In this document: positions 1 to 8,080 of the stretch, piece by piece | Position numbering within the stretch: the stretch's first letter is position 1 | How the letters are laid out: every line of letters starts with the position of its first letter | Assembly: GCA_046704255.1 (NCBI GenBank) | Contig: JBJKSH010000164.1 | Location: forward strand, 4,116-68,115 | Origin: FEN-1297 sp046704255 | Lineage (GTDB): Bacteria; Bacteroidota; Ignavibacteria; Ignavibacteriales; Ignavibacteriaceae | Reading direction: 5' to 3' | Length of the DNA stretch: 64,000 nucleotides | The notes under the pieces: generated by a model | Databases searched by the model: none | What the model saw: the letters and a program-made list of their open reading frames with translations, nothing else | Told to the model about the DNA's origin: nothing | Made by a program: the position numbers and the translations under genes

Positions 1-690
1 ATCGCAACAATAAGAAATGCAAGGGGTGAAGATCAGCCGGACCCCGTAACTGCTGCATTACTTGCAGAACAGGCGGGTGTGGATGGAATTGTTTGTCATT
101 TAAGGGAAGATAGAAGACATATCGGTGAAAGAGACGTAAGGCTTTTAAGAGAGCTTATAACAACAAAACTTGATCTTGAAATGGCTGCAACGGAGGAGAT
201 AATAAAAATTGCATGCGACGTAGGCCCCGAACTTGCTACAATTGTTCCTGAAAGACGGCAGGAACTTACTACCGAAAGCGGCATAAATGTAATCGATAAT
301 GTAACAAAATTAAAAGATGCTATTAAAGATTTACACAATTCTGAAATTTTAGTATCCCTTTTTATTGAGCCTAATATTGATCAGATTGATGCGGCGGCAG
401 ATATAAATTCGGATTTTATTGAAATTCATACGGGGCCGTTTGCTAATGCAATTACGGAGGAGGAACAATTTGATGAACTGGAAAAAATAAGAGCAGCGGT
501 TAAGCATGCGAAAAAGCTGGGTATGGGTGTTAATGCCGGGCACGGTCTTGATTACCAGAACATTAAAATATTCAGGGAAGTTCCGGATATCGATGAAGTG
601 AGTATCGGCCATTCGATTATTGCAAGAGCTGTATTTGTGGGTCTTAAGGAAGCAATACAGGAAATGATGAGACTGATAAATAATATATAA
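1..690 (+). CDS. pdxJ: Pyridoxine 5'-phosphate synthase PdxJ, 5' end cut off by the window
   Basis: PdxJ condenses 1-deoxy-D-xylulose 5-phosphate with 3-amino-2-oxopropyl phosphate to give pyridoxine 5'-phosphate, in the cytosolic DXP-dependent vitamin B6 pathway. The frame is open from base 1, so 229 residues of a protein usually near 240 are present and the true start lies upstream of the window. The first visible residues read IATIRNARG, matching the family N-terminus just after its start. HLREDRRHI (about residues 33-41 of the fragment) carries the conserved active-site His and Arg residues. NAGHGLDYQN and the terminal GHSIIARAVFVGL segment, with the C-terminal catalytic His, are also typical. 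A hairpin follows the stop. Family assignment is secure. Confidence 0.95.
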   Translation: MATIRNARGEDQPDPVTAALLAEQAGVDGIVCHLREDRRHIGERDVRLLRELITTKLDLEMAATEEIIKIACDVGPELATIVPERRQELTTESGINVIDNVTKLKDAIKDLHNSEILVSLFIEPNIDQIDAAADINSDFIEIHTGPFANAITEEEQFDELEKIRAAVKHAKKLGMGVNAGHGLDYQNIKIFREVPDIDEVSIGHSIIARAVFVGLKEAIQEMMRLINNI

Positions 691-1114
691 AAAAGGTACA
701 CATATAATTAGCTTTGATAGGTGATATAATTAAATCAAAAATTATTAAAAGGCGTACCTGTATTCAAAAAAGCTGAATCGCCTTTTTACGGTTTAAAAAT
801 GAAGCAGCCCGGAAGAAAAGGATTTTATTTATTATATTATTTCGGTTACCTGCCTTATTGTCCTTTGTCCCCTCATTCATTTGGGTTTCTTTATTCTTAG
901 TATTTATTTTTCTTATTGCCATCAATATGCAGCTACGGGCTTAATATCTGCTAAAGGAATCACCGAAGTTAAAGAATCGGAAGACAGCGGGTTTGCAGAT
1001 AATTTTTTAACCGGAACTTTTCTTTCGGCACTTTAGACAATTATTATTACGACGATTATAAAAAATATAGGTTAAAGCTAATAACGGTTTTTATCATTTC
1101 CATAAACATTACTT
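691..1114 (+). other. Intergenic region with ORF debris
   Basis: This 424-base stretch has no intact gene. A terminator-like hairpin lies at its left end. From about 799 to 1035 short open pieces appear in different frames and are broken by stops. One starts near ATG 799 and stops at about 900. One reads a hydrophobic string ending INMQLRA. One ends GFADNFLTGTFLSAL before a TAG near 1035. The hydrophobic composition suggests the remains of a membrane protein. The last string is faintly like part of a DsbD-family membrane domain, but it is too short to name. It could also be non-coding sequence with chance ORFs. Confidence 0.35.
747..787 (+). terminator. Possible intrinsic terminator after pdxJ
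   Basis: AAAAGGCG at 747-754 pairs with CGCCTTTT at 779-786, and an inner ATTCA/TGAAT stem can form within the loop. A run of five T ends the structure. It sits about 60 bases after the pdxJ stop. The stem is modest and interrupted by a bulge on the left arm, so the call is tentative. Confidence 0.45.
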
Positions 1115-1894
1115 ATGAACCTTAAACAAAAACTAGACTATCATTACAAGGCATTCGACAAGACAAAAATATCTCCGGATCCGCTTCAGTTTCTTCATCT
1201 CTTTAATGATGAAAAGGATATTGAAACAATCGGTTTTATTTCTTCGATATTTGCATACGGGAATGTTAAGCAAATAATTAATACACTTGATAAAATTTTA
1301 GTAATCACAAATAATCACCCTTATGAATTTGTTATAAACTATAACAAAAGGAATTATTCAAATAGACTTAAAGATCTTAAACACAGGTTTTACACGGGGA
1401 AGGATATAGCAATTTTATTTTCCGCTCTGAATAAAGCTTATACCGAATACGGGATGTTAAAATATCTTTTTTTATCATTTTATAATTCAAATGAAGAAAA
1501 TTTAAAAAATCCCGTTACTTCGTTTTCAAATTATTTCTTGAAAACTGCGGACAAAATGGAAAATCAAAGGGTTACTTTAGGAATTAAATTCATGTTCCCG
1601 TTACCATATCTTGGCAGTGCATGCAAAAGGATGAATTTATTCTTACGCTGGATGATAAGAAAGGACGAACTTGATTTCGGCTTATGGAATGAAATTCCTC
1701 CGGACAAACTTATTATTCCGGTAGACACACATATAGCAAGAATCTCAATAGAATTAGGCTTAACAAAGATGAAAAACGTAAGCTGGAAAATGGCTGAAGA
1801 AATAACTCAAAATTTAAAAAAGTATGACGCTAATGATCCTGTAAAATATGATTTTGCTATTTGCCATATAGGCATGAGAAAACTAATCTTTTAA
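1115..1894 (+). CDS. TIGR02757 (DUF2400) family protein
   Basis: This 259-residue protein belongs to the TIGR02757/DUF2400 family, common in Bacteroidota and relatives. Its function has not been established, although the fold is related to helix-hairpin-helix DNA glycosylases. The family signature is clear: SACKRMNLFLRWMIRKD at about residues 168-184, then PVDTHIARIS and ELGLTKMKNVSWK, and near the C-terminus DPVKYDFAICHIGM. The ATG at 1115 gives the usual length. No signal peptide or membrane segment is visible, so it should be cytosolic. It stands alone between the ORF-debris region and the OPT transporter gene, which starts 154 bases downstream. I infer no role from the neighbours. Confidence 0.85.
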   Translation: MNLKQKLDYHYKAFDKTKISPDPLQFLHLFNDEKDIETIGFISSIFAYGNVKQIINTLDKILVITNNHPYEFVINYNKRNYSNRLKDLKHRFYTGKDIAILFSALNKAYTEYGMLKYLFLSFYNSNEENLKNPVTSFSNYFLKTADKMENQRVTLGIKFMFPLPYLGSACKRMNLFLRWMIRKDELDFGLWNEIPPDKLIIPVDTHIARISIELGLTKMKNVSWKMAEEITQNLKKYDANDPVKYDFAICHIGMRKLIF

Positions 1895-2048
1895 TATTTA
1901 GTTGCAATTATAGAGCAAATTATTTACCGGATTATAAGTAATCACATTAATTTGGATTTTTTAATGCTAATTTATTCTCATATTAATTCGAAATTTTATA
2001 ATTTGTACGTTAATAATTTCAATTCCATTAAGAAAAGGAAACACAATT

Positions 2049-4034
2049 ATGGCCGAATTAGCAACCAATTCCGTTGAAGTAAAAACTAAAATTTCGCACA
2101 ATCCATTTATTCCGGCTTCAACGAGTTTGCCTGAAATAACCGTAAAAGCCTTTATACTGGGTGTTATACTTGCTGTTGTTCTTGCAGGTGCAAATGCTTA
2201 TTTAGGACTTTTTGCGGGAATGACTGTTTCAGCGTCTATTCCTGCTGCAGTTATTTCGATGGGCGTTCTAAAAATTTTTAAGAACTCTAATATTCTTGAA
2301 AATAATATTGTTCAAACCTGTGCATCGGCAGGAGAGTCATTAGCCGCGGGAGTTATTTTTACACTGCCTGCTATGGTTATGCTGGGAGTTTGGGCGCACT
2401 TTAATTTTCTGGATACAATGTTAATTGCAGGTTTTGGAGGAATACTTGGAGTTCTGTTTACAGTACCTTTAAGGCGTGCTTTAATAGTAGAAGAACCTCT
2501 TCAGTTCCCGGAAGGCATGGCTTGTGCAGAAGTTTTGAAAACCGGAGAGAAAGGCGGAGAAGGTGTAAAGTATGTTGTATGGTCTGCATTATTTGCTGCA
2601 ATTTTTAAATTCAGCCAAACTGGTTTAAGATTAATATCGGAAACAGCCGAAGGGGCACAATATTTATTCGGTAAAAAGGTTATTGCATATTTTGGCTCCA
2701 ACCTTTCCCCTGCCCTAATTGGAGTTGGCTATATTGTAGGTTTGAATATCGCCATACTTGTTTTTCTTGGAGGTGTTATAAACTGGCTGGTTGCAATTCC
2801 TATTTTGATGCTGATACACGGTAGTGCTCCTGCAGGTGTTAGTGCCACTGCCTATGCAAATCAGCTTTGGTCTGATCAAACACGTTACCTTGGTGTGGGG
2901 GCTATGGTTGTTGGCGGACTTTGGGCATTAGTAAGAATGAGGGGCAGTGTAATAACAGGTATTAAATCCGGACTTGCTGCTTATAAAGGTTTAAAACATG
3001 AAAGTTTAAATAATCGGCTTGAACATGATATGTCCATGCAATGGGTTCTGGTTATTATAATATTATCGATTATTCCTCTTTACTTTCTATATCATTTTCT
3101 GGTGGGCTCTTTTGGCATGAGTATTACTATGGCAATAATAATGGTAATTACCGGATTTTTGTTTTCGGCCGTATCCGGTTATATGACCGGCCTTGTAGGT
3201 TCATCAAACAATCCGGTTTCGGGAGTAACAATTGCAACAATACTATTTGCATCTTTATTAATTTTATTCCTTTTCGGAAATACGCATTCGGCTTCCGCTG
3301 CTGCAGCAATAATGATTGGAGCTGTTGTTGCGTGTGCTGCCGCAATAGCCGGAGATAATCTTCATGATCTTAAAACCGGTTATATTGTAGGCGCAACACC
3401 GTGGAAGCAGCAGTTTATGCTTATAGTAGGAACAGTGGTTTCTGCAATAGTTATGGCGCCCGTTCTTAATTTACTTTTAGAAGCTTACGGGATAGGTCCT
3501 GTTTCGGCTGCGCATCCTCAATCTCTTACTGCCCCGCAGGCTACTCTTATGGCGTCGGTTGCAAAAGGTGTTTTTCAAGGCGGGCTGCCTTGGACTATGG
3601 TTATAATCGGAATGGTTGTTGCAGTGGTTATTATTGCATTCGACGTCTGGCTGGAAAAAAGAGGTTCAAGTTTTAGAGCACCTATTTTAGCTGTTGCGGT
3701 AGGTATTTATCTTCCACTCGAATTAAGTGTTCCTATATTTTTAGGCGGAATAATTTCAGCTTTAATAAAGAAGGCTTTGAAATCAAGGAAATTAGATAAG
3801 GATGCAGAGGAAACAAAAGAAATTGAACAACGAGGTATGTTAATTTCTTCCGGTTTAATTACCGGTGAAGCATTGGTTGGTATCTTGATGGCAATTCCGA
3901 TTGTAATTTCCGGCAGGTCGGATGTAGTTGCATTTTTCGGCGTGCATGATTATGTATGGCCCGGAATTATTATAATCTTAGCATTGATGTACGCAGTTTA
4001 TAAATTCAGTATTCCTAAAAAAATTCTTAAATAG
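2049..4034 (+). CDS. OPT-family oligopeptide transporter
   Basis: This 661-residue polytopic inner-membrane protein belongs to the OPT/YSL superfamily (bacterial TIGR00733 type), proton-coupled carriers of oligopeptides or metal chelates. Evidence includes the N-terminal segment ITVKAFILGVILAVVLAGAN, the glycine- and alanine-rich helices that follow, the LQFPEGMACAEVLKTGEKG loop at about residues 152-170 that is characteristic of the family, and the AGDNLHDLKTGYIVGATPWKQ loop in the C-terminal half. About 14-16 hydrophobic segments fit the family. AAGGAAA lies 9 bases before the ATG and supports this start. It converges with the NadE-like gene, with an inverted repeat between the two. The substrate cannot be told from sequence. 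Confidence 0.92.
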   Translation: MAELATNSVEVKTKISHNPFIPASTSLPEITVKAFILGVILAVVLAGANAYLGLFAGMTVSASIPAAVISMGVLKIFKNSNILENNIVQTCASAGESLAAGVIFTLPAMVMLGVWAHFNFLDTMLIAGFGGILGVLFTVPLRRALIVEEPLQFPEGMACAEVLKTGEKGGEGVKYVVWSALFAAIFKFSQTGLRLISETAEGAQYLFGKKVIAYFGSNLSPALIGVGYIVGLNIAILVFLGGVINWLVAIPILMLIHGSAPAGVSATAYANQLWSDQTRYLGVGAMVVGGLWALVRMRGSVITGIKSGLAAYKGLKHESLNNRLEHDMSMQWVLVIIILSIIPLYFLYHFLVGSFGMSITMAIIMVITGFLFSAVSGYMTGLVGSSNNPVSGVTIATILFASLLILFLFGNTHSASAAAAIMIGAVVACAAAIAGDNLHDLKTGYIVGATPWKQQFMLIVGTVVSAIVMAPVLNLLLEAYGIGPVSAAHPQSLTAPQATLMASVAKGVFQGGLPWTMVIIGMVVAVVIIAFDVWLEKRGSSFRAPILAVAVGIYLPLELSVPIFLGGIISALIKKALKSRKLDKDAEETKEIEQRGMLISSGLITGEALVGILMAIPIVISGRSDVVAFFGVHDYVWPGIIIILALMYAVYKFSIPKKILK

Positions 4035-4044
4035 TTAAAATTAA

Positions 4045-4090
4045 TAGTGAATAGTTAATAAATGTACCTGGCATAATTAACTATTCACTA
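4045..4090. terminator. Perfect 15-bp inverted repeat between convergent genes
   Basis: Positions 4045-4059 and 4076-4090 are exact reverse complements (TAGTGAATAGTTAAT and its partner) separated by 16 bases. The element follows the OPT stop by 10 bases and its right arm covers the last codons and stop of the NadE-like gene. It could act as a bidirectional terminator or 3' stabiliser for both transcripts. There is no strong T run and the stem is AT-rich, so the termination role is inferred. Confidence 0.5.
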
Positions 4091-5073
4091 ATTTGTTCAG
4101 GATGTATTGAAGTAATATCAATAGGTTCTTTTCGCAAGTATTCCGTTGTATTCTTTTTCCTTGTAATATCATTAATAACATTATCCACCTGCTGCTCGGA
4201 AAGATTTAATGCTTTGGCAATATCTGCAGCAGGTATATTATTTTCCCAGCCGAACCAAATTCTATCTAGAATATCAAACGAAAGTCTAAAGAAAAACTCT
4301 TCCTGTGTTTGTTCGGCACTATAGGTATCGGAAGTTGGTTTTCGTTTTCTAATTTCTTCGGGGATATCGAGGTAGTCTGCAAGTTGATATACCTGGGTTT
4401 TAAACAAATGGCTAATAGGCCTAATGTCCGAGCCGCTGTCCCCGAACTTTACAAAAAATCCCTGTTGGTGTTCATTTTTATTCGGCGTTCCTATTACCGC
4501 ATAATTTCTTTGTTCGGCGTGATAGTAAAGCATACTCATTCTGCTTCTCTGCTTAAAATTTGAAGAGGCAACAATCTGCAAATATTCTTTGAGTGGAAGC
4601 CTGGCTTTCTTTACTTCACCGGAAGGAGAAATAATTTCAAGATAAAACAAATTAAGTTTGTCCTTCTCCAGAATATTTTGCGGAAGTACAATCTTCATTT
4701 TATAAGATGAATCATATTCAGGGAAAATATTTTTAACTGCTTCATCTCTTCTTTTGTAGCAGCCGAACCCTTCCAGAGCACCGGTTAAATTTTCAATAAT
4801 TGATTTTACATTGTACTTGTTTAAAAGTTTGTTAACAAGAGGAATGTTATCTTCACTGGATTCCTTTTCCGGCAGCATTACCGCAAGTACTTTATCACTG
4901 CCTATCGCCATAGTTGCTAATGCCAGGCAAACCGAGGAATCAACTCCCCCGCTTACACCTATCACTACTCCCCTTTTCTTTAATATATGAGACATTGCGT
5001 ATCGAATATTTCCAACTATCTTTTCTACTTCCTCCTTAGGATTTATTAAAATTGAATCACTGGTGTATTGCAT
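4081..5073 (-). CDS. Divergent NAD synthase-like ATP pyrophosphatase (NadE family)
   Basis: This 330-residue protein belongs to the NAD/GMP synthase ATP-pyrophosphatase family. NadE itself adenylates and amidates nicotinate adenine dinucleotide using ammonia. The PP-loop SGGVDSS is at residues 41-47. The middle region RSRMSMLYYHAEQRNYAVIGTPNKNEHQQG matches the NadE NAD-binding segment, and KFGDSGSDIRPISHLFKTQVYQLADYL is also typical. It is longer than the usual 240-280 residues. The normal GQTDE segment is replaced by a stretch reading TYSAEQTQEEFFF. AAGGTAAGG precedes the ATG. It lies downstream of a polysaccharide cluster containing asparagine synthase, an AMP-ligase and an aminotransferase, so it may form an amide in that pathway rather than NAD. 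A genuine housekeeping NadE remains possible. Confidence 0.8.
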   Translation of the reverse strand: MQYTSDSILINPKEEVEKIVGNIRYAMSHILKKRGVVIGVSGGVDSSVCLALATMAIGSDKVLAVMLPEKESSEDNIPLVNKLLNKYNVKSIIENLTGALEGFGCYKRRDEAVKNIFPEYDSSYKMKIVLPQNILEKDKLNLFYLEIISPSGEVKKARLPLKEYLQIVASSNFKQRSRMSMLYYHAEQRNYAVIGTPNKNEHQQGFFVKFGDSGSDIRPISHLFKTQVYQLADYLDIPEEIRKRKPTSDTYSAEQTQEEFFFRLSFDILDRIWFGWENNIPAADIAKALNLSEQQVDNVINDITRKKNTTEYLRKEPIDITSIHPEQISE

Positions 5074-5124
5074 AATTAATTATCCTTACCTTTTTAGTAG
5101 TTAAAGTTCAGAAACCTATGGAAC

Positions 5125-5212
5125 GCGGACAACACGGATGGCACGGTACTACCACGGATATTTAAATTATTAAAATAAAGTCCGTGAGAATCTGTGTCGT
5201 CGTGTTCTCCGC
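5125..5212. repeat. Imperfect palindromic intergenic element
   Basis: The left arm (5125-5159, containing ACACGGATGGCACGG) and the right arm (5181-5212) form a long imperfect inverted repeat: GCGGA.AACACG-type sequence occurs in both orientations, around an AT-rich centre near 5160-5180. The region is much more GC-rich than nearby spacers. It resembles dispersed palindromic repeats of bacterial intergenic regions. It separates the aminotransferase gene from the NadE-like gene and could terminate or stabilise the end of the long leftward transcript. No second copy was noticed in this window. Confidence 0.5.
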
Positions 5213-5238
5213 ATAATATTGCCTGCATCATATTATTT

Positions 5239-6459
5239 TTATATAAACTCTTCCATTACGAAATTAAAAGTATCAATCACTTTTTTTATTTGCACATCAG
5301 AAATAACAAGCGGCGGCTCAACCATAACAACAAACGGATTGCCGAAGGATTGATAAACCAGAACTTTATTATCAATCATTTTTCTAACGATGGATGCGGC
5401 AACTTTTTTGTCTTCTACCTTTAATCCATATAACATACCGATTCCGCTGACGGAACTAATTATTTTCGAATATTTGCCCGCGAGGTTTTTCAGTCCCGAA
5501 TATAATAATTTCGATTTTACTTCAACCGAAATTAAAATTTTACTTTCTTTAATAAATTTTATCGATTCAATTGCGGCACAGCAGGCAAGCGCATTGCCTC
5601 CGTAACTGGATGCCGTCATCGGAAAGCTCATTCCGAATCTCTGCCATAAATTTTTTCTTGCCAGTACGGCACCAATAGGAATTAATCCGGCTCCCAGTGA
5701 TTTGCCTATTACCAAAATATCCGGTTCGACTTCAAAATACTCCGAAGCAAACATAAAACCGGTTTTTCCAATACCGGTAATTACTTCATCAAAAACTAAA
5801 ATGATATTTCTCTTATTACATAAATCTCTAACACTTTTTAGATATTCTTTCGAAGGAATCTTTACGCCGGCATCATGTTGAATAGGTTCGATTAAAACAG
5901 CGGCTGTGTTTTCATCAATACTTTTTTCTAGCGATTCAAAATTTCCGAAAGGAACTTGCTCGAGGGCAGGCAGAAGCGGCTTAAAGCTATTCTTAAATAC
6001 CGGAACTCCTGATGCGGATAAAGCACCAAGCGTATGGCCATGGAAAGAATGTTCCATAGTAATAATTTTCTTTTGCCCCTTATAAAGCCTAACCAGCTTT
6101 ATTGCAGTTTCAATTGCTTCTGAGCCGCTGTTAAGCAGATAGGAACATTCAAGGCTGCCGGGAGAAATTTCTTTTAATAATTCAGCAAGCTCTATTTGAA
6201 TCTTATTTATAAACGGTCGTGTATTAACATCATTTTTTTTTAACTGCTCAATTAATGCATTTACAACCTGTTGATTATTATACCCTATATTTCCTATCCC
6301 ATAACCGGATGTGCAATCTATAAACTCATTTCCTTCAGAGTCGGTAATAACTGCGCCTTCCGCTTTTGCACCGGTGTTGAAAATTCCTATCTGTTTTAAA
6401 TGATTAACATACCTGGGATTTATCAGTTCCCCGTAGCTGTCATAAATATTATTTTCCAT
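5239..6459 (-). CDS. Class-III PLP-dependent aminotransferase
   Basis: This 406-residue enzyme is a fold-type I, class-III aminotransferase of the acetylornithine/ornithine/4-aminobutyrate group, transferring amino groups at a terminal carbon or to an aldehyde. Motifs in order are NSGSEAIETAIKL (near 110), HSFHGHTLGALS (near 137), FDEVITGIGKTG with the PLP-ring Asp at 224, and the DILVIGKSLGAG segment with the Schiff-base Lys at about 253. Length is normal. The ATG at 6459 shares one base with the TGA of the upstream ligase gene (TGATG), which indicates translational coupling. It is the last gene before the palindromic repeat. With the ligase, carrier protein and asparagine synthase it probably supplies an amino compound for polysaccharide decoration. 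Its substrate is unknown. Confidence 0.87.
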   Translation of the reverse strand: MENNIYDSYGELINPRYVNHLKQIGIFNTGAKAEGAVITDSEGNEFIDCTSGYGIGNIGYNNQQVVNALIEQLKKNDVNTRPFINKIQIELAELLKEISPGSLECSYLLNSGSEAIETAIKLVRLYKGQKKIITMEHSFHGHTLGALSASGVPVFKNSFKPLLPALEQVPFGNFESLEKSIDENTAAVLIEPIQHDAGVKIPSKEYLKSVRDLCNKRNIILVFDEVITGIGKTGFMFASEYFEVEPDILVIGKSLGAGLIPIGAVLARKNLWQRFGMSFPMTASSYGGNALACCAAIESIKFIKESKILISVEVKSKLLYSGLKNLAGKYSKIISSVSGIGMLYGLKVEDKKVAASIVRKMIDNKVLVYQSFGNPFVVMVEPPLVISDVQIKKVIDTFNFVMEEFI

Positions 6460-8057
6460 CAATTATTAATTAATTCGGCTTTTAAAATTTTCTTATCAAT
6501 TTTTCCGTTCGGGCTTTTAGGCAGTTCATTTATAAATTCAACATATTTCGGAACCATAAATGATTCCATGTTTTCCGAACAAAACTGAAGAATAAAATTA
6601 GCATCAATCGACTGTTCATCTTTTTTAACAATATAAGCTTTAATAGCCTGGCCAAACACTTCATCCGCTACACCGATTACTGCTGCTTCGGCAACTCCTT
6701 CTATTGAACATAAAATATTTTCAATTTCCTTGGGGCTTATTCTTTCTCCTTTGGATTTTATCATATCGTCTTTTCTTCCTAGAAAATACAAATATCCTTC
6801 TTCATCTTTACGAAAGAGATCACCCGTATAAAGAAGAACTTCTCCCGGCATCTTTCCGCTGCGGTATACTCTAGATGTTAATTCAGGCGAGTTCCAGTAA
6901 CCGCGCATTACATTTGAACCTCTGACAACAAGTTCGCCAACCGTGCCGTTTGATACTTCATTTCCTTCTTCGTCAAATATAAAAACTTCACAATTCGGTA
7001 TTGCTTTGCCAACAGAATCTGGACGAATAGATATTTGTTCCGGCGGCAGATAAGCTATCCGCTTGCATTCGGTAAGACCGAACATAGAATAAATTTTTAT
7101 GTAAGGAAATAATTCGTTAAATTTTTGAATATGCGGTACGGGGAATGCGGCGCCTGTATTTGTTATATATCTTACCGATTCCAGTTTGTACTTATCTATT
7201 CCTCTCATCTTTAGCAATAATGCAATAATCGTAGGAACAATGGGAAAGCCGGTAATCTTTTCTTCTTCAATTTTTTGCAGAATTTTTACCGGGAACATAA
7301 ATGAAGTTTCAAGCACCAAAGTTCCGCCGAACATAACACACATAATCATCTGATACAATCCGTAATCAAAGGAAAGCGGCAAAACATTTAGAAGAATATC
7401 ATTGGAGTCATTTTCCAGATATTCAATTATGCTGCGGGCGGCAGAAATCATATTGAAGTGCGAGCTAATGACTCCTTTAGGCTCACCTGTAGAACCCGAA
7501 GTATAAATTAATGCTGCCAGATCATAATCTATAACCTTCTTCATTCTTTCACTTAATTTGCTGTCTGGTACCCGGTTTTGAGAATTTAATAATTCATCAT
7601 AATTAAAAACCTCATGAACGCCGTCTATATTGTTTACAAAATCATGGTTAACATAAATTATTTTCAAACCGGTTTTTATTTTTTCAGCCGCTTTACTTAC
7701 AACTTCGCATTTTTTTGAGTGGGCAATAATAATCTTTGTACCGGAATCCTTAATAATGTACTCCAGTTTATTGGCTTTTACAGAAGAGTTTAAAACTACA
7801 AAAGCGCCGCCGGCTTTTAAAATTCCCCAAACAGAAATTACTGTCTCGACCGAATTATCCAAAAAAATAATTACGCGGTCGTGTCTTTCAAGCCCAAGCT
7901 CAAGTAAAGAAGCTGCAAGCTGATTACTCCGCTGATCGATATCCGAATAAGTAAGTCTTTGCCTTCCGAAAATTAATGCTTCCTTATCAGGAAATTCTTT
8001 AGCATCCTTAATTAAAAAATTATGCAAAACTCTAGGTTGAAATAATTCGTCTATCAT
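6459..8057 (-). CDS. AMP-forming acyl/aminoacyl ligase (ANL superfamily)
   Basis: This is a 532-residue adenylate-forming enzyme that activates a carboxylic acid as an acyl-AMP for loading onto CoA or a carrier protein. It has the P-loop YTSGSTGEPKG near residue 185, the SMFGLTE motif, YTGDL, the hinge GRKDDMIKSKGERISP and the C-terminal catalytic-lysine segment PKSPNGKIDKK. The architecture matches the AMP ligases of exosortase-type exopolysaccharide loci. I place the start at the ATG at 8057, because AAGGAA lies just upstream, rather than at a TTG 7 codons earlier. It is preceded by asparagine synthase and the carrier protein and is coupled to the aminotransferase downstream. The adjacent acyl carrier protein is the likely acceptor. 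Confidence 0.9.
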   Translation of the reverse strand: MIDELFQPRVLHNFLIKDAKEFPDKEALIFGRQRLTYSDIDQRSNQLAASLLELGLERHDRVIIFLDNSVETVISVWGILKAGGAFVVLNSSVKANKLEYIIKDSGTKIIIAHSKKCEVVSKAAEKIKTGLKIIYVNHDFVNNIDGVHEVFNYDELLNSQNRVPDSKLSERMKKVIDYDLAALIYTSGSTGEPKGVISSHFNMISAARSIIEYLENDSNDILLNVLPLSFDYGLYQMIMCVMFGGTLVLETSFMFPVKILQKIEEEKITGFPIVPTIIALLLKMRGIDKYKLESVRYITNTGAAFPVPHIQKFNELFPYIKIYSMFGLTECKRIAYLPPEQISIRPDSVGKAIPNCEVFIFDEEGNEVSNGTVGELVVRGSNVMRGYWNSPELTSRVYRSGKMPGEVLLYTGDLFRKDEEGYLYFLGRKDDMIKSKGERISPKEIENILCSIEGVAEAAVIGVADEVFGQAIKAYIVKKDEQSIDANFILQFCSENMESFMVPKYVEFINELPKSPNGKIDKKILKAELINN

Positions 8058-8060
8058 AAT

Positions 8061-8066
8061 TTCCTT
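8061..8066 (-). promoter_or_regulatory. Shine-Dalgarno sequence setting the ligase start
   Basis: On the minus strand AAGGAA lies three bases before the ATG at 8057. It favours that codon over the upstream in-frame TTG at 8078, which lacks a comparable site. Confidence 0.5.
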
Positions 8067-8080
8067 ATCATAAATCAATT

